DNA of 38,521 nucleotides from CAYTET01 sp964436975 (GTDB taxonomy: Bacteria; Bacillota_I; Bacilli_A; Erysipelotrichales; Erysipelotrichaceae). The stretch lies in NCBI GenBank assembly GCA_964436975.1, contig CAYTET010000007.1, positions 1 to 38,521 on the forward strand, read 5' to 3'. Positions 1-8,419 of the stretch are shown here, in pieces. Position numbers and translations under genes: made by a program. Positions within the stretch are counted from its first letter, which is position 1, and each line of letters opens with the position of its first letter. Below the pieces are notes generated by a model that made no database searches, had not been told where the DNA came from, and saw only the letters and a program-made list of their open reading frames with translations.

Positions 1-260
1 CTGGGCTTGTCGTTATTCTCTTGCTTTTATTGCACCGCTAACTGTCAAACTCCCGATATCTCAGGCCTCCTGGCCTTAATAAATACCCAATGCCTGGCGT
101 CTTCGGACGGCCGCATTTACAGATAAACGTTTTATGCAGGGACGGGTTTTTCTGTTAACCTGTCACCCTTTGCGGCCCTAAGCCCATTATAGCATGCTGG
201 CAGCATCCGGTCCGGGCGGGCTGATCCGCCAGCCGCGGCCGGCTTGCTGGATAATTGCGA
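1..260. other. Gene-free stretch with nested inverted repeats
   Basis: No convincing coding frame. Several inverted repeats nest in order: GGGCTT (3-8) with AAGCCC (180-185), CCGC (36-39) with GCGG (172-175), and CCCG near 52-55 with CGGG near 143-146. Inside them is a hairpin with a UUCG loop (about 88-117) and AGGCC/GGCCT (63-76). On the minus strand an extended -10 (TGCTATAAT, 194-186) faces off the left edge, but no good -35 is visible. A structured RNA or a 5' leader of a gene to the left is possible. I could not match it to 6S, tmRNA, SRP, RNase P, T-box or a known riboswitch. Confidence 0.3.
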
Positions 261-267
261 TCAGCAG

Positions 268-296
268 TTGACATCATGATACAGGAAGTATATTAT
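268..296 (+). promoter_or_regulatory. Sigma-A promoter of the marR-ABC operon
   Basis: Consensus -35 TTGACA (268-273), a 17-nt spacer, and -10 TATTAT (291-296). Transcription would start near 303, inside the palindrome listed next. Confidence 0.8.
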
Positions 297-300
297 CGAG

Positions 301-320
301 AATGTTAACCGGTTTACAAT
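301..320 (+). promoter_or_regulatory. Probable MarR operator
   Basis: The 20-bp sequence AATGTTAACCGGTTTACAAT is an imperfect palindrome (16 of 20 positions symmetric) centred on CCGG. It lies immediately downstream of the -10 and over the expected transcription start. MarR regulators commonly bind 16-20 bp palindromes at their own promoter, so autorepression is the natural inference. A second shorter repeat, CCGGT-N9-ACCGG (309-327), overlaps it. Confidence 0.55.
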
Positions 321-353
321 ATACCGGGCAACAATATCAAAAAGGAGGCGTCT

Positions 354-803
354 ATGACTAAGCAGGAAGAACTGTTCAGCCTTGTCAAGCAGGCGATGCG
401 GCTGCATCATGACTGCTGCGACCGCGCCATGAACAGCCAGCAGATGCATCAGGGACAGTTTCCCATCATGGTATATATAGAGAGACATCCGGAGTGCTGT
501 CTCAGCGACATTTCCACCTATTTTAACATTTCACGCGCTTCGGTCAGCAAGTCCATTGACCGGCTGGTCAACAGCGGCCAGGTTGCTAAAACCCCGGCGG
601 TTGATGACCGGCGGATCTGCCGGCTGCGGCTGACAGCGGCCGGCCAGGCCGGCATGGATGCGGGCCATAAGGCCTTCAAGCGGACCATTGACAGCATTTT
701 CTACGGCTTTGCCCCGGAAGAGCTGGCCCAGATAGAAGCTTATCTGCGCCGCATTATCGGCAATCTGCAGCCCGCTTCGGCTGCTAACAAGGAGGTTTTA
801 TGA
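354..803 (+). CDS. MarR-family transcriptional regulator
   Basis: 149 residues, normal for MarR. The winged helix-turn-helix spans about residues 40-100: a recognition region with ISRASVSKSIDRLV, then a wing with the family's DDRR element. The start is fixed by AAAGGAGG at 341-348. The stop overlaps the next start as ATGA, so translation is coupled to the exporter. The role inferred from position is a ligand-responsive repressor of the downstream ABC pair and of itself, with the palindrome at 301-320 as candidate site. The ligand cannot be told from the sequence. Confidence 0.9.
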   Translation: MTKQEELFSLVKQAMRLHHDCCDRAMNSQQMHQGQFPIMVYIERHPECCLSDISTYFNISRASVSKSIDRLVNSGQVAKTPAVDDRRICRLRLTAAGQAGMDAGHKAFKRTIDSIFYGFAPEELAQIEAYLRRIIGNLQPASAANKEVL

Positions 804-2530
804 AAGCAATAGCCCCTTATCTGAAGAAGTATCTGCCTTATATTCTGCTGGCGCCGCTGTGCATTTCCATTGAAGTGGTGCTGGAGATTTATATTCCCAA
901 AATCATGAGCCAGATTGTTGACATCGGAATTTCTTCGGGCCAGCTGAGCGTAGTGGTTCACTATGGCCTTATTATGGCGGCCATGGCGATCGGTTCGCTG
1001 ATTGCCGGGGCGCTGTCGAGTTATTTTTCGGCTAAGGGCGGTGTCGGCTTCGGGGCCGAACTGCGCAAGGGCGTCTTTGAGAAGATCCAGGACTTTTCAT
1101 TTGAGAACATCGACCAGTTTCAGCAGTCTTCGCTGCTGACCCGGCTGACCACTGACGTCAACAACATCCAGCAGGGTCTGATGATGGCCACCCGGATGAT
1201 GGTGCGGGCCCCCCTGATGATGATTTTAGCGGCGATAACAGCCTATACAATAAACAAAGATCTGTTTGTGGTTTTTGCGGTGGCGATTCCGCTGGTGGCG
1301 GTAACCGTTATCGTTTTGGGCAATATCATGGTGCCGCGCTTCAAGGCGATGCTGAAAAAGTACGACGGCCTTAATCTGACGGTTCAGGAAAGTCTGACCA
1401 ACATCCGCACAGTCAAAGCCTATGTCCGTTCGGATTATGAGAAGACCCGCTTCAATAAATCGACGCAGGAGCTTGTCGATGCTTCCATCAAGGCTGAAAA
1501 GATCATTTCCTTTATGCAGCCGATCATGCAGCTTGTCATTTACGGATGCATCATTGCCGTGCTGTGGTATGGCGGAAACTATATCATGGCCGGTTCCATG
1601 ACAACCGGTGAACTGATCAGCTTTTTAAGCTATGTTTCCCAGATCCTGATGGGTCTGCTGATGCTGGCCATGATTTTCATCATGGTTGTGCAGATGCGCA
1701 GCTCCCTGGACCGGATTAAGGAAGTTCTGATGTCCCGGGCGCTGATTACCGACGGCCCCAGTGACAAAGATGTCGCCGACGGGTCCGTTGATTTTGATCA
1801 TGTATCTTTCTCCTACAGCCAGACGGCGGCGGAAAATGTCATCAGTGACATTGACCTGCATATCCGGTCAGGTGAGACTATCGGCATTTTAGGGGCCACC
1901 GGCTGCGGCAAGAGCACCCTGGTCCAGCTGATTGCCCGGCTGTATGATGCCACTGAAGGAACAGTGGAAGTCGGCGGAATGGATGTCCGGCAGTATAAGC
2001 TGGCGACGCTGCGGGATGCTGTGGCCATGGTGCTGCAGAAGAATGTGCTGTTTTCCGGCACCATCCGGCAGAATCTGGCCTGGGGTGATCCTGAGGCCGA
2101 TGACCAGCAGATAATCCAGGCCTGCCGTCAGGCCTGCGCCGATGAATTCATCCAGGGCTTTCCCGATGGCTATGACACCGATCTGGGCCAGGGCGGCGTT
2201 AATCTGTCCGGCGGCCAGAAGCAGCGTCTCTGCATTGCCCGGGCCCTGCTAAAGAAACCCAAGATTATTATTCTGGATGACTCAACCAGTGCCGTTGACA
2301 CGGCTACCGACAGTCAGATCAGAACGGCTCTGGCCACCCAGCTGAAGGGGACGACGACGATTATCATCTCCCAGCGCATTTCTTCGGTCATGGATGCGGA
2401 CCGGGTGGCAATTATTGACAACGGCCGCCTGCAGGCCTGTGCCAGTCCGGCCGAGCTTTTACAGACCAATGCTATTTATCAGGATATCTACAAGACCCAG
2501 ATGAAGGGGGTGGCTTCGGATGCCGCGTAA
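800..2530 (+). CDS. ABC exporter half-transporter, first subunit
   Basis: 576 residues: six-helix type I exporter membrane domain (about 1-320) fused to a nucleotide-binding domain (about 330-570). Walker A is GATGCGKST near residue 364, the signature is LSGGQ near 469, and Walker B leads into LDDSTSAVD. Asp494 replaces the catalytic glutamate after Walker B, which marks this subunit as carrying the degenerate ATP site of a heterodimer, as in BmrCD/LmrCD-type exporters. The gene overlaps the second subunit by 11 nt. MarR control suggests export of drugs or toxic compounds; the substrate is unknown. RBS AAGGAGG lies at 790-796. Confidence 0.92.
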   Translation: MKAIAPYLKKYLPYILLAPLCISIEVVLEIYIPKIMSQIVDIGISSGQLSVVVHYGLIMAAMAIGSLIAGALSSYFSAKGGVGFGAELRKGVFEKIQDFSFENIDQFQQSSLLTRLTTDVNNIQQGLMMATRMMVRAPLMMILAAITAYTINKDLFVVFAVAIPLVAVTVIVLGNIMVPRFKAMLKKYDGLNLTVQESLTNIRTVKAYVRSDYEKTRFNKSTQELVDASIKAEKIISFMQPIMQLVIYGCIIAVLWYGGNYIMAGSMTTGELISFLSYVSQILMGLLMLAMIFIMVVQMRSSLDRIKEVLMSRALITDGPSDKDVADGSVDFDHVSFSYSQTAAENVISDIDLHIRSGETIGILGATGCGKSTLVQLIARLYDATEGTVEVGGMDVRQYKLATLRDAVAMVLQKNVLFSGTIRQNLAWGDPEADDQQIIQACRQACADEFIQGFPDGYDTDLGQGGVNLSGGQKQRLCIARALLKKPKIIILDDSTSAVDTATDSQIRTALATQLKGTTTIIISQRISSVMDADRVAIIDNGRLQACASPAELLQTNAIYQDIYKTQMKGVASDAA

Positions 2531-4427
2531 AGAAGAAAACGAACATATCAGCCTGCGGCGCAGCGGTGCCAAGCCGCAGAACCTCAAGGGCACCCTGCTG
2601 CGGATTCTTTCCTATATGTCTGACAGCAAGGTTCTGCTGCTGGTTGTTGCCCTGATGGTTATTCTGTCGGCTGTGGCCGGCATTGTGGGCACCTATATGC
2701 TTACTCCGATTATCAACCGGGGCATCCTGCCGCTGGTCGGCCAGACTTTAACAGCCGATAAGCTGGCTCCGCTGATTCAGATGCTGGTGTTTCTGGCAAT
2801 TGTTTATATTGTCGGCTCACTGTGCAGCTATGCCTCCAACCGCATCATGGTCAATGTCACCAATCATACCCTGTACCGGCTGCGGGTTGAACTGTATGAC
2901 CGGATGCTGGATCTGCCGCTGTCATATTTTGATGCCCACACCCACGGCGAGCTGATGGCTCACTTCACCTCGGATGTTGATACCATCCGCCAGGCGGTCA
3001 GCCAGGGCGCGGTCAACATCATTTCGTCTCTTATTACCGCCATCGGCACCTTTGCCATGATGGTCTGGATTTCCCCGCTGATGACTGTCATGATCGTCAT
3101 CATGCTGATTATCATGCTCTTTATCATCAAGGCCATCGGCTCCCGCAGTATTAAAAACTACAAGGAGCAGCAGGCGGCGGTCGGCGCTTTAAACGGCTAC
3201 ATGGAAGAGACCATGGCCGGCCAGAAGGTCGTCAAGGTTTTCACCCACGAGCAGATTACCAAGGATGAATTTGAAAAGATCAATGAAAGAGCACGCAAAG
3301 CTTCAACAAGAGCCAACACCTTTGCCTCAATTCTGATGCCGATCATGAATAACCTGTCCTACATAAACTATGCGGTCAGTGCCACGTTAGGGGCCTGGCT
3401 GACTATTCAGGGCACTATCGATATCGGCTCGCTGGCTTCTTATCTGCAGTACACCCGCAATTTCTCCAATCCGATCACCCAGATCTCCCAGCAGTTTAAC
3501 AACATCCTGGCGGCCCTGGCCGGAGCGGAGCGGATCTTCAAGGTCATAGACATGAAACCGGAAGAGGACCAGGGCAAAACCGTACTGGTCAATGTCAAAA
3601 TTCAGGATGACGGCCGCGCTGTCGAATGTGAAAAACAGACCGATAAATGGGCCTGGAAAATTCCAACCGCCGGCGGCAGTCAGCTGGTGGAGCTGAAGGG
3701 CGATGTCCGGTTCAACAATGTTGACTTCAGTTATGACGGCGTCACACCGGTGCTGAAGGATGTCTCTTTCTATGCCAAGCCGGGTCAGAAGATCGCCTTT
3801 GTCGGAGCGACCGGAGCCGGCAAGACCACCATTACCAACCTGATTAACCGCTTTTATGATATCAATGAAGGCACCATCACCTATGACGGCATCAACGTCA
3901 AAGACATCAGCAAGGATTCCCTGCGCCGCTCTTTGGCCATGGTGCTGCAGGATACCCACCTGTTTACCGGCACGGTGCGGGAAAACATTGCCTACGGCAA
4001 GCTGGATGCCACTGACCAGCAGATTGAAGCGGCGGCCAAATGCGCCAATGCTGACGAATTCATCCGGATGCTGCCCAATGGCTATGACACCATGCTGACT
4101 TCGGATGGCGCCAATCTGTCCCAGGGCCAGCGCCAGCTGCTGGCTATTGCCCGGGCGGCTGTCGCCGATGCTCCGGTGCTGATTCTGGATGAGGCCACTT
4201 CTTCAATTGATACGCGCACCGAGGCGCTGATTGAACAGGGCATGGACAATCTGATGCACGGCCGCACCGTGTTTGTCATCGCCCACCGCCTGTCGACGGT
4301 CCGCAACGCCAATGCCATTATGGTTCTGGATCACGGCGTCATCATTGAACGCGGCGACCATGACGATCTGCTGAAGCAGAAAGGAAAATATTACCAGCTT
4401 TATACCGGCCAGTTTGAATTGGATTAA
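2520..4427 (+). CDS. ABC exporter half-transporter, second subunit
   Basis: 635 residues with the same membrane domain plus nucleotide-binding domain layout. Walker A is GATGAGKTT near residue 428, Walker B ends in LDEATSSID with the catalytic Glu558 intact, and the signature is LSQGQ rather than LSGGQ. The pattern (good Walker B Glu here, Asp in the partner; canonical LSGGQ in the partner, altered signature here) is the expected complementarity of an asymmetric heterodimer with one consensus ATP site. An extra segment of about 50 residues lies between membrane domain and NBD (around 345-395). A terminator follows directly. Confidence 0.92.
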   Translation: MPRKEENEHISLRRSGAKPQNLKGTLLRILSYMSDSKVLLLVVALMVILSAVAGIVGTYMLTPIINRGILPLVGQTLTADKLAPLIQMLVFLAIVYIVGSLCSYASNRIMVNVTNHTLYRLRVELYDRMLDLPLSYFDAHTHGELMAHFTSDVDTIRQAVSQGAVNIISSLITAIGTFAMMVWISPLMTVMIVIMLIIMLFIIKAIGSRSIKNYKEQQAAVGALNGYMEETMAGQKVVKVFTHEQITKDEFEKINERARKASTRANTFASILMPIMNNLSYINYAVSATLGAWLTIQGTIDIGSLASYLQYTRNFSNPITQISQQFNNILAALAGAERIFKVIDMKPEEDQGKTVLVNVKIQDDGRAVECEKQTDKWAWKIPTAGGSQLVELKGDVRFNNVDFSYDGVTPVLKDVSFYAKPGQKIAFVGATGAGKTTITNLINRFYDINEGTITYDGINVKDISKDSLRRSLAMVLQDTHLFTGTVRENIAYGKLDATDQQIEAAAKCANADEFIRMLPNGYDTMLTSDGANLSQGQRQLLAIARAAVADAPVLILDEATSSIDTRTEALIEQGMDNLMHGRTVFVIAHRLSTVRNANAIMVLDHGVIIERGDHDDLLKQKGKYYQLYTGQFELD

Positions 4428-4446
4428 TGAAAGCATAATCGCTTCT

Positions 4447-4473
4447 AAACCTGCTGCTGAAGGCAGGTTTTTA
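4447..4473 (+). terminator. Intrinsic terminator of the exporter operon
   Basis: Stem AAACCTGC (4447-4454) and GCAGGTTT (4463-4470) with an 8-nt loop, followed by a T-rich run. Confidence 0.75.
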
Positions 4474-4494
4474 TTATGAAAGAAGGTCATCGTC

Positions 4495-4524
4495 TTGAAC
4501 AGACGGCGGCCGGCTTTATATAAT
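4495..4524 (+). promoter_or_regulatory. Promoter of the GT8 gene
   Basis: TTGAAC (4495-4500), 18-nt spacer, perfect -10 TATAAT (4519-4524). Transcription would begin near 4531, so an upstream in-frame ATG at 4523 lies outside the transcript. This supports translation from 4544. Confidence 0.65.
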
Positions 4525-4543
4525 GGAGACGGGTGATGCAACA

Positions 4544-5359
4544 ATGATTAATATTCTGGTCACACTGGACCGCAACTACCTTAAATATCTGAAAGTGATG
4601 CTGTATTCGCTGCTGTTCAGCGACCGGCAGAATGAATTTAACGTTTATGTCATGAACGAGACCCTGACAAGGCGCGATCTGCAGGGTGTGGAAAAGGCGG
4701 TTGACAGCCCGCGGCTGCATCTGACGGATGTCAAAGTAAGCAGCGAGTCGTTTAAGGAGGCTCCGGTTACTGACCGCTATCCCAAGGAGATCTATTACCG
4801 CATTCTGGCGGCCCAGCTGCTGCCGGATAAGCTTGACCGCATTCTGTACCTTGACCCGGACTTAGTCGTCCTGAAGCCTTTGACAGAACTGTACGAGATG
4901 AGCTTTGACCGCAATTATTTCATCGCGGCATCCCATGTCAATACTTTCATGGTCGCCATCAACAAGATGAGGCTGGGCGCTGACGAGATGGAAAACTACA
5001 TCAATTCCGGTGTCATGCTGATCAATCTGAAGCTGCTGCGCCAGCATCAGGACGTGGCAGCGGTCTACGAATATATCCGGCAGAACCGCACCAAGCTTGT
5101 CCTGCCGGACCAGGATGTCATATACGGGCTTTATTCCCGGAAAATCAAACTGGTTGAGCCGGAGATCTATAACATGACCGAAAGGCTGTTTACCGCCGCG
5201 GTCCTCCGGGATGAAATGGACATGAAGTGGGTTGTCAGCAATACGGCTGTTGTCCATTATATCGGCCGCAACAAGCCCTGGAAAAAGCGCTACAAAGGCC
5301 AGCTGGCCGTTTTCTACTATATGTATGAGCAGCTGCAGAGCCGCCATACACCGCTGTAA
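4544..5359 (+). CDS. Glycosyltransferase family 8 (LgtC/GspA-like)
   Basis: 271 residues. The N-terminus INILVTLDRNYL and the motif YLDPDLVVL (Asp-Pro-Asp at 104-106, the DXD that binds the metal-nucleotide sugar) are typical of GT8 retaining glycosyltransferases. The C-terminal HYIGRNKPW matches the conserved HF.G..KPW element. Soluble, no signal peptide or membrane helix. The start at 4544 is preferred over 4523 because the -10 hexamer covers 4523 and the protein then begins like its family; the RBS (GGGTG) is weak. Likely role: sugar transfer to a cell-surface glycan or lipid; donor and acceptor unknown. It stands alone between a terminator and the argS promoter. Confidence 0.85.
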   Translation: MINILVTLDRNYLKYLKVMLYSLLFSDRQNEFNVYVMNETLTRRDLQGVEKAVDSPRLHLTDVKVSSESFKEAPVTDRYPKEIYYRILAAQLLPDKLDRILYLDPDLVVLKPLTELYEMSFDRNYFIAASHVNTFMVAINKMRLGADEMENYINSGVMLINLKLLRQHQDVAAVYEYIRQNRTKLVLPDQDVIYGLYSRKIKLVEPEIYNMTERLFTAAVLRDEMDMKWVVSNTAVVHYIGRNKPWKKRYKGQLAVFYYMYEQLQSRHTPL

Positions 5360-5472
5360 TCAGCCGCCCTGTTTTTCACGGGACCTGCGGAATTGTGCCG
5401 GAGGGCCGGATTTCAGGCTGCTTTGATGCGGCAAAAGGGGCCGGCGGTGTATGAAAAAGGGGCAAAATAACA

Positions 5473-5478
5473 TATAAT
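5473..5478 (+). promoter_or_regulatory. -10 element upstream of argS
   Basis: TATAAT lies 26 nt before the argS start. No good -35 is visible at 16-18 nt. As with the GT8 gene, an in-frame ATG (5477) overlaps the -10 and is therefore unlikely to be the start. Confidence 0.5.
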
Positions 5479-5503
5479 GGAAAGGCATGAAGCAGGAGGA
5501 GCT

Positions 5504-7156
5504 ATGAGCCAGATCGAAAGTGAAATCAGAACCGCTGTCAGCCGGGCGGTTGAGGAATTGTATGAAATCAAGCTGCCCAGTCAGCAGATTATGGTTGAGA
5601 TACCGAAGGATGCCGCCATGGGCGATTTTGCGACCAATGCGGCGATGCGGCTGGCCAAACCGCTGAAAACAGCTCCTGTTAAGATTGCCCAGGCCATCGC
5701 TGACAGGATGAAAGAAGAGCTGCCGCAGGCGGAAAGCATTACCGTGGCCAATCCGGGCTTTATCAATATCCGGCTGCAGAAGGCGGCCCTGGCCGATATT
5801 ATCAACGGCATTATCGAAGCCGATGAAAAATACGGCTGCAGTCAGGCCGGGCATAACCAGAAGATATTAGTTGAATATGTGTCGGCCAATCCGACCGGCG
5901 AGCTGCACTGCGGCCATGCCCGGGGGGCGGCCTGGGGTGACAGCGTGACCCGGCTTTTGAAAGCGGCCGGCTATGACTGTCTGCGCGAGTATTACATCAA
6001 TGACGGCGGCCATCAGATTGAAATGCTGGGCGAGTCTTTGATTTCGCGTTACTTTGACTGCTTCCAGCAGTCCTATCCGCTGCCCGAAGAGGGATATCAT
6101 GGCGCCGATGTCATCGAAATTGCCCGCCAGATTGCCCGCAAAGACGGCGCAAAATGGCTTGATGCTGATCCGGCGGAAAGACTGGAATATTTCAAGGAAG
6201 AAGGCAGCCGGGTGGAACTGGACCGGATCAAAGAAGATCTGGCGCTGTTCAACGTCAGCTTTGATTCCTGGATTCACGAGAAATTCTTCTATGAAAATAA
6301 TAGCGCCCGGATCAACCAGGTCCTGGCCAAGATGGATGAACTGGGCCTGACTTACCAGCAGGACGGGGCGCTGTGGTTTAAATCGACGGCCTACGGCGAT
6401 GACAAAGACCGTGTCCTGCGCAAATCAGACGGCTCATTTACCTATCTGACTCCGGATATCGCCAACCATGTTTATAAGCTGCAGCGCGGCTATGACCACC
6501 TTGTCGATCTGTGGGGAGCGGATCATCACGGCTATATCAACCGGATGTGCTGTGCCCTGCAGGCCCTGGGCTATCCGGCCGGCTGTCTGCAGGTCGATCT
6601 GATCCAGATGGTGCGGATGATGGAAAACGGCCAGGAAGTCAAAATGTCCAAGCGGACCGGCAATGCCATCAGTCTGCGCGAACTGTGCGAGGATGTGGGC
6701 GTTGATGCCACCCGCTGGTTCTTTGTTTCCAAGGATGTGGGCACCCATATGGATTTCGATATGGATCTGGCCCGCAAGAAAAGCAATGACAATCCGGTCT
6801 ATTACGTGCAGTATGCCCATGCCCGGATGTGCTCAATCATTAAAAACGCCCCGGCCTTTAAGGCGGAAAGCCACTATGACCGGCTGACCGATCCCAAGGA
6901 AGCCGAACTGCTGAAATATCTGAGCAGCTTTACCGAGGTGGTGGCCGATGCTGCCGCGACCCGGATGCCCAACAAGATCTGCAACTACGCCACAACCCTG
7001 GCCAAGCATTTCCACAGTTTTTACGTAGTCTGCAAGGTTAATGTAACGGATGATCCCCAGCTGACCAACCAGCGGCTGGGTCTTATTCATGCCGTCCGGA
7101 TTACCATGCGCAATGCGCTGAGTCTGATCGGAGTCAGTGCTGTAGAGCACATGTGA
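5504..7156 (+). CDS. argS: Arginyl-tRNA synthetase
   Basis: 550 residues, normal length. A class I synthetase that charges tRNA-Arg with arginine in the cytoplasm. The HIGH-type motif is HCGH at 135-138 within the family block around NPTGELHCGHARGA, and KMSKR is at 380-384. The N-terminal add-1 domain and C-terminal anticodon-binding domain (about 430-550) are present. The start is set by AGGAGG at 5494-5499; an upstream ATG at 5477 overlaps the -10. It heads a run of arginine-related genes and its stop lies 17 nt before the arcA start, so it is probably co-transcribed with the deiminase pathway. Confidence 0.96.
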   Translation: MSQIESEIRTAVSRAVEELYEIKLPSQQIMVEIPKDAAMGDFATNAAMRLAKPLKTAPVKIAQAIADRMKEELPQAESITVANPGFINIRLQKAALADIINGIIEADEKYGCSQAGHNQKILVEYVSANPTGELHCGHARGAAWGDSVTRLLKAAGYDCLREYYINDGGHQIEMLGESLISRYFDCFQQSYPLPEEGYHGADVIEIARQIARKDGAKWLDADPAERLEYFKEEGSRVELDRIKEDLALFNVSFDSWIHEKFFYENNSARINQVLAKMDELGLTYQQDGALWFKSTAYGDDKDRVLRKSDGSFTYLTPDIANHVYKLQRGYDHLVDLWGADHHGYINRMCCALQALGYPAGCLQVDLIQMVRMMENGQEVKMSKRTGNAISLRELCEDVGVDATRWFFVSKDVGTHMDFDMDLARKKSNDNPVYYVQYAHARMCSIIKNAPAFKAESHYDRLTDPKEAELLKYLSSFTEVVADAAATRMPNKICNYATTLAKHFHSFYVVCKVNVTDDPQLTNQRLGLIHAVRITMRNALSLIGVSAVEHM

Positions 7157-7173
7157 AAAACAGGAACTATCAA

Positions 7174-8388
7174 ATGACAAATCTGCACGTTGAAAGCGAA
7201 ATAGCATCGTTAAGAAAAGTGCTGCTGCATAAACCCGGCGATGAACTGCTGAATATGACTCCCAGCGAGGCCGGAGAGTTTTTGTTTGATGACATTCCCT
7301 ATCTCAGCCGGGCCCGCAAGGAGCATGATGCCTTTGCCAGACTGCTGAAGAACAACGGGGTTGAAGTTGTTTATCTGATTGATCTGATGGCCGAGGTGCT
7401 GCAGCAGAATCCTGAAATCGTCAGCGCATTTCTGAAACGGTGGATGGAGGAAGGCCATATTCATACGGCCTACTGGCAGCAGCGGCTGAGCGATTATCTG
7501 TTGGCGGACAAAGATTACCGCCATCTGGTCGCTAAAACGATGAGCGGAGTCAGCCTGAAAGAAATCGGCGGACCGCAGGCCGGCTCGCTGGAAGACATGA
7601 CGGCCGATCTGGCCGAAATGGTCGTGGCACCGATGCCCAATCTGTATTTCACCCGGGATCCGGGAGCCATTATTGCCGGCGGTCTCAGTCTGTCGACCAT
7701 GCATTTTCCAACCCGGCAGCGGGAAAGCATCTATCTGGACTATATCCACCAGTATCATCCCCTGTTTGCGGCCGCGCCGCTGTGGTATCAGAATCATGAA
7801 GCCTTCAGCATTGAAGGCGGCGATATCCTGGTGCTGTCCGCCCAGACGGTGGCGGTTGGGCTTTCCCAGCGCAGCGAGCCGGATGCGGTAGAGCATCTGG
7901 CCTTCCGTCTTCTGAGCAGCGACAAGACAGCTGTTAAAACAGTTCTGGCTTTCACCCTGCCCAAGGTGAGGGCTTTTATGCATCTGGATACCGTCATGAC
8001 CCAGGTCGACACTGACAAGTTCACCATCCATGCCAAAGTGCTGGACGGTCTGCGCTGCTTTGCCCTGACCCTGCAGGCCGGGCGGATCAGAATCGAAGAG
8101 CAGTCGGGATCTTTGGACCGGATTCTGGCCGGTTATCTGGGCCTGGAGGCGGTTGATCTGATAGTCTGCGGCGGCGATGATGATATTGCGGCCCAGCGCG
8201 AGCAGTGGAATGACGGGGCTAATACCCTGGCTCTGGCTCCGGGCCGGATTGTGACTTACCAGCGCAACGAGGTTACCAACCGGCTGCTGCGCCGTCATGG
8301 CATCGAGGTATTGGAGATCGACAGCGGTGAACTGTCAAGGGGCCGGGGCGGCCCGCACTGCATGAGCATGCCGCTGATAAGGGAATAA
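7174..8388 (+). CDS. arcA: Arginine deiminase
   Basis: 404 residues. Hydrolyses arginine to citrulline and ammonia, first step of the arginine deiminase (ADI) pathway. The N-terminal SEIASLRKVLLHKPGDEL is the family signature; NLYFTRDP carries the substrate-binding Asp, and the nucleophile Cys396 sits in GPHCMSMPL at the C-terminus. The start at 7174 (RBS AGGAAC) is preferred to a GTG at 7153 because the family sequence begins here. It lies directly downstream of argS and upstream of arcB and arcC. Confidence 0.96.
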   Translation: MTNLHVESEIASLRKVLLHKPGDELLNMTPSEAGEFLFDDIPYLSRARKEHDAFARLLKNNGVEVVYLIDLMAEVLQQNPEIVSAFLKRWMEEGHIHTAYWQQRLSDYLLADKDYRHLVAKTMSGVSLKEIGGPQAGSLEDMTADLAEMVVAPMPNLYFTRDPGAIIAGGLSLSTMHFPTRQRESIYLDYIHQYHPLFAAAPLWYQNHEAFSIEGGDILVLSAQTVAVGLSQRSEPDAVEHLAFRLLSSDKTAVKTVLAFTLPKVRAFMHLDTVMTQVDTDKFTIHAKVLDGLRCFALTLQAGRIRIEEQSGSLDRILAGYLGLEAVDLIVCGGDDDIAAQREQWNDGANTLALAPGRIVTYQRNEVTNRLLRRHGIEVLEIDSGELSRGRGGPHCMSMPLIRE

Positions 8389-8419
8389 ACCAACGGGCAA
8401 CCGTAAGGAGACACATAAA

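Noticed and set aside
1..185. 6S RNA, tmRNA, T-box or TPP riboswitch
   Set aside because: A CTGAGA string on the minus strand suggested TPP, but the rest of the consensus is missing; the other classes lack their signature sequences.
4523..4543. Upstream ATG as start of the GT8 gene
   Set aside because: It overlaps the -10 hexamer and precedes the expected transcription start.
7210..8298. Long open frame (362 codons) on the minus strand inside arcA
   Set aside because: It is the antisense shadow of a strongly conserved gene; no RBS or family features.
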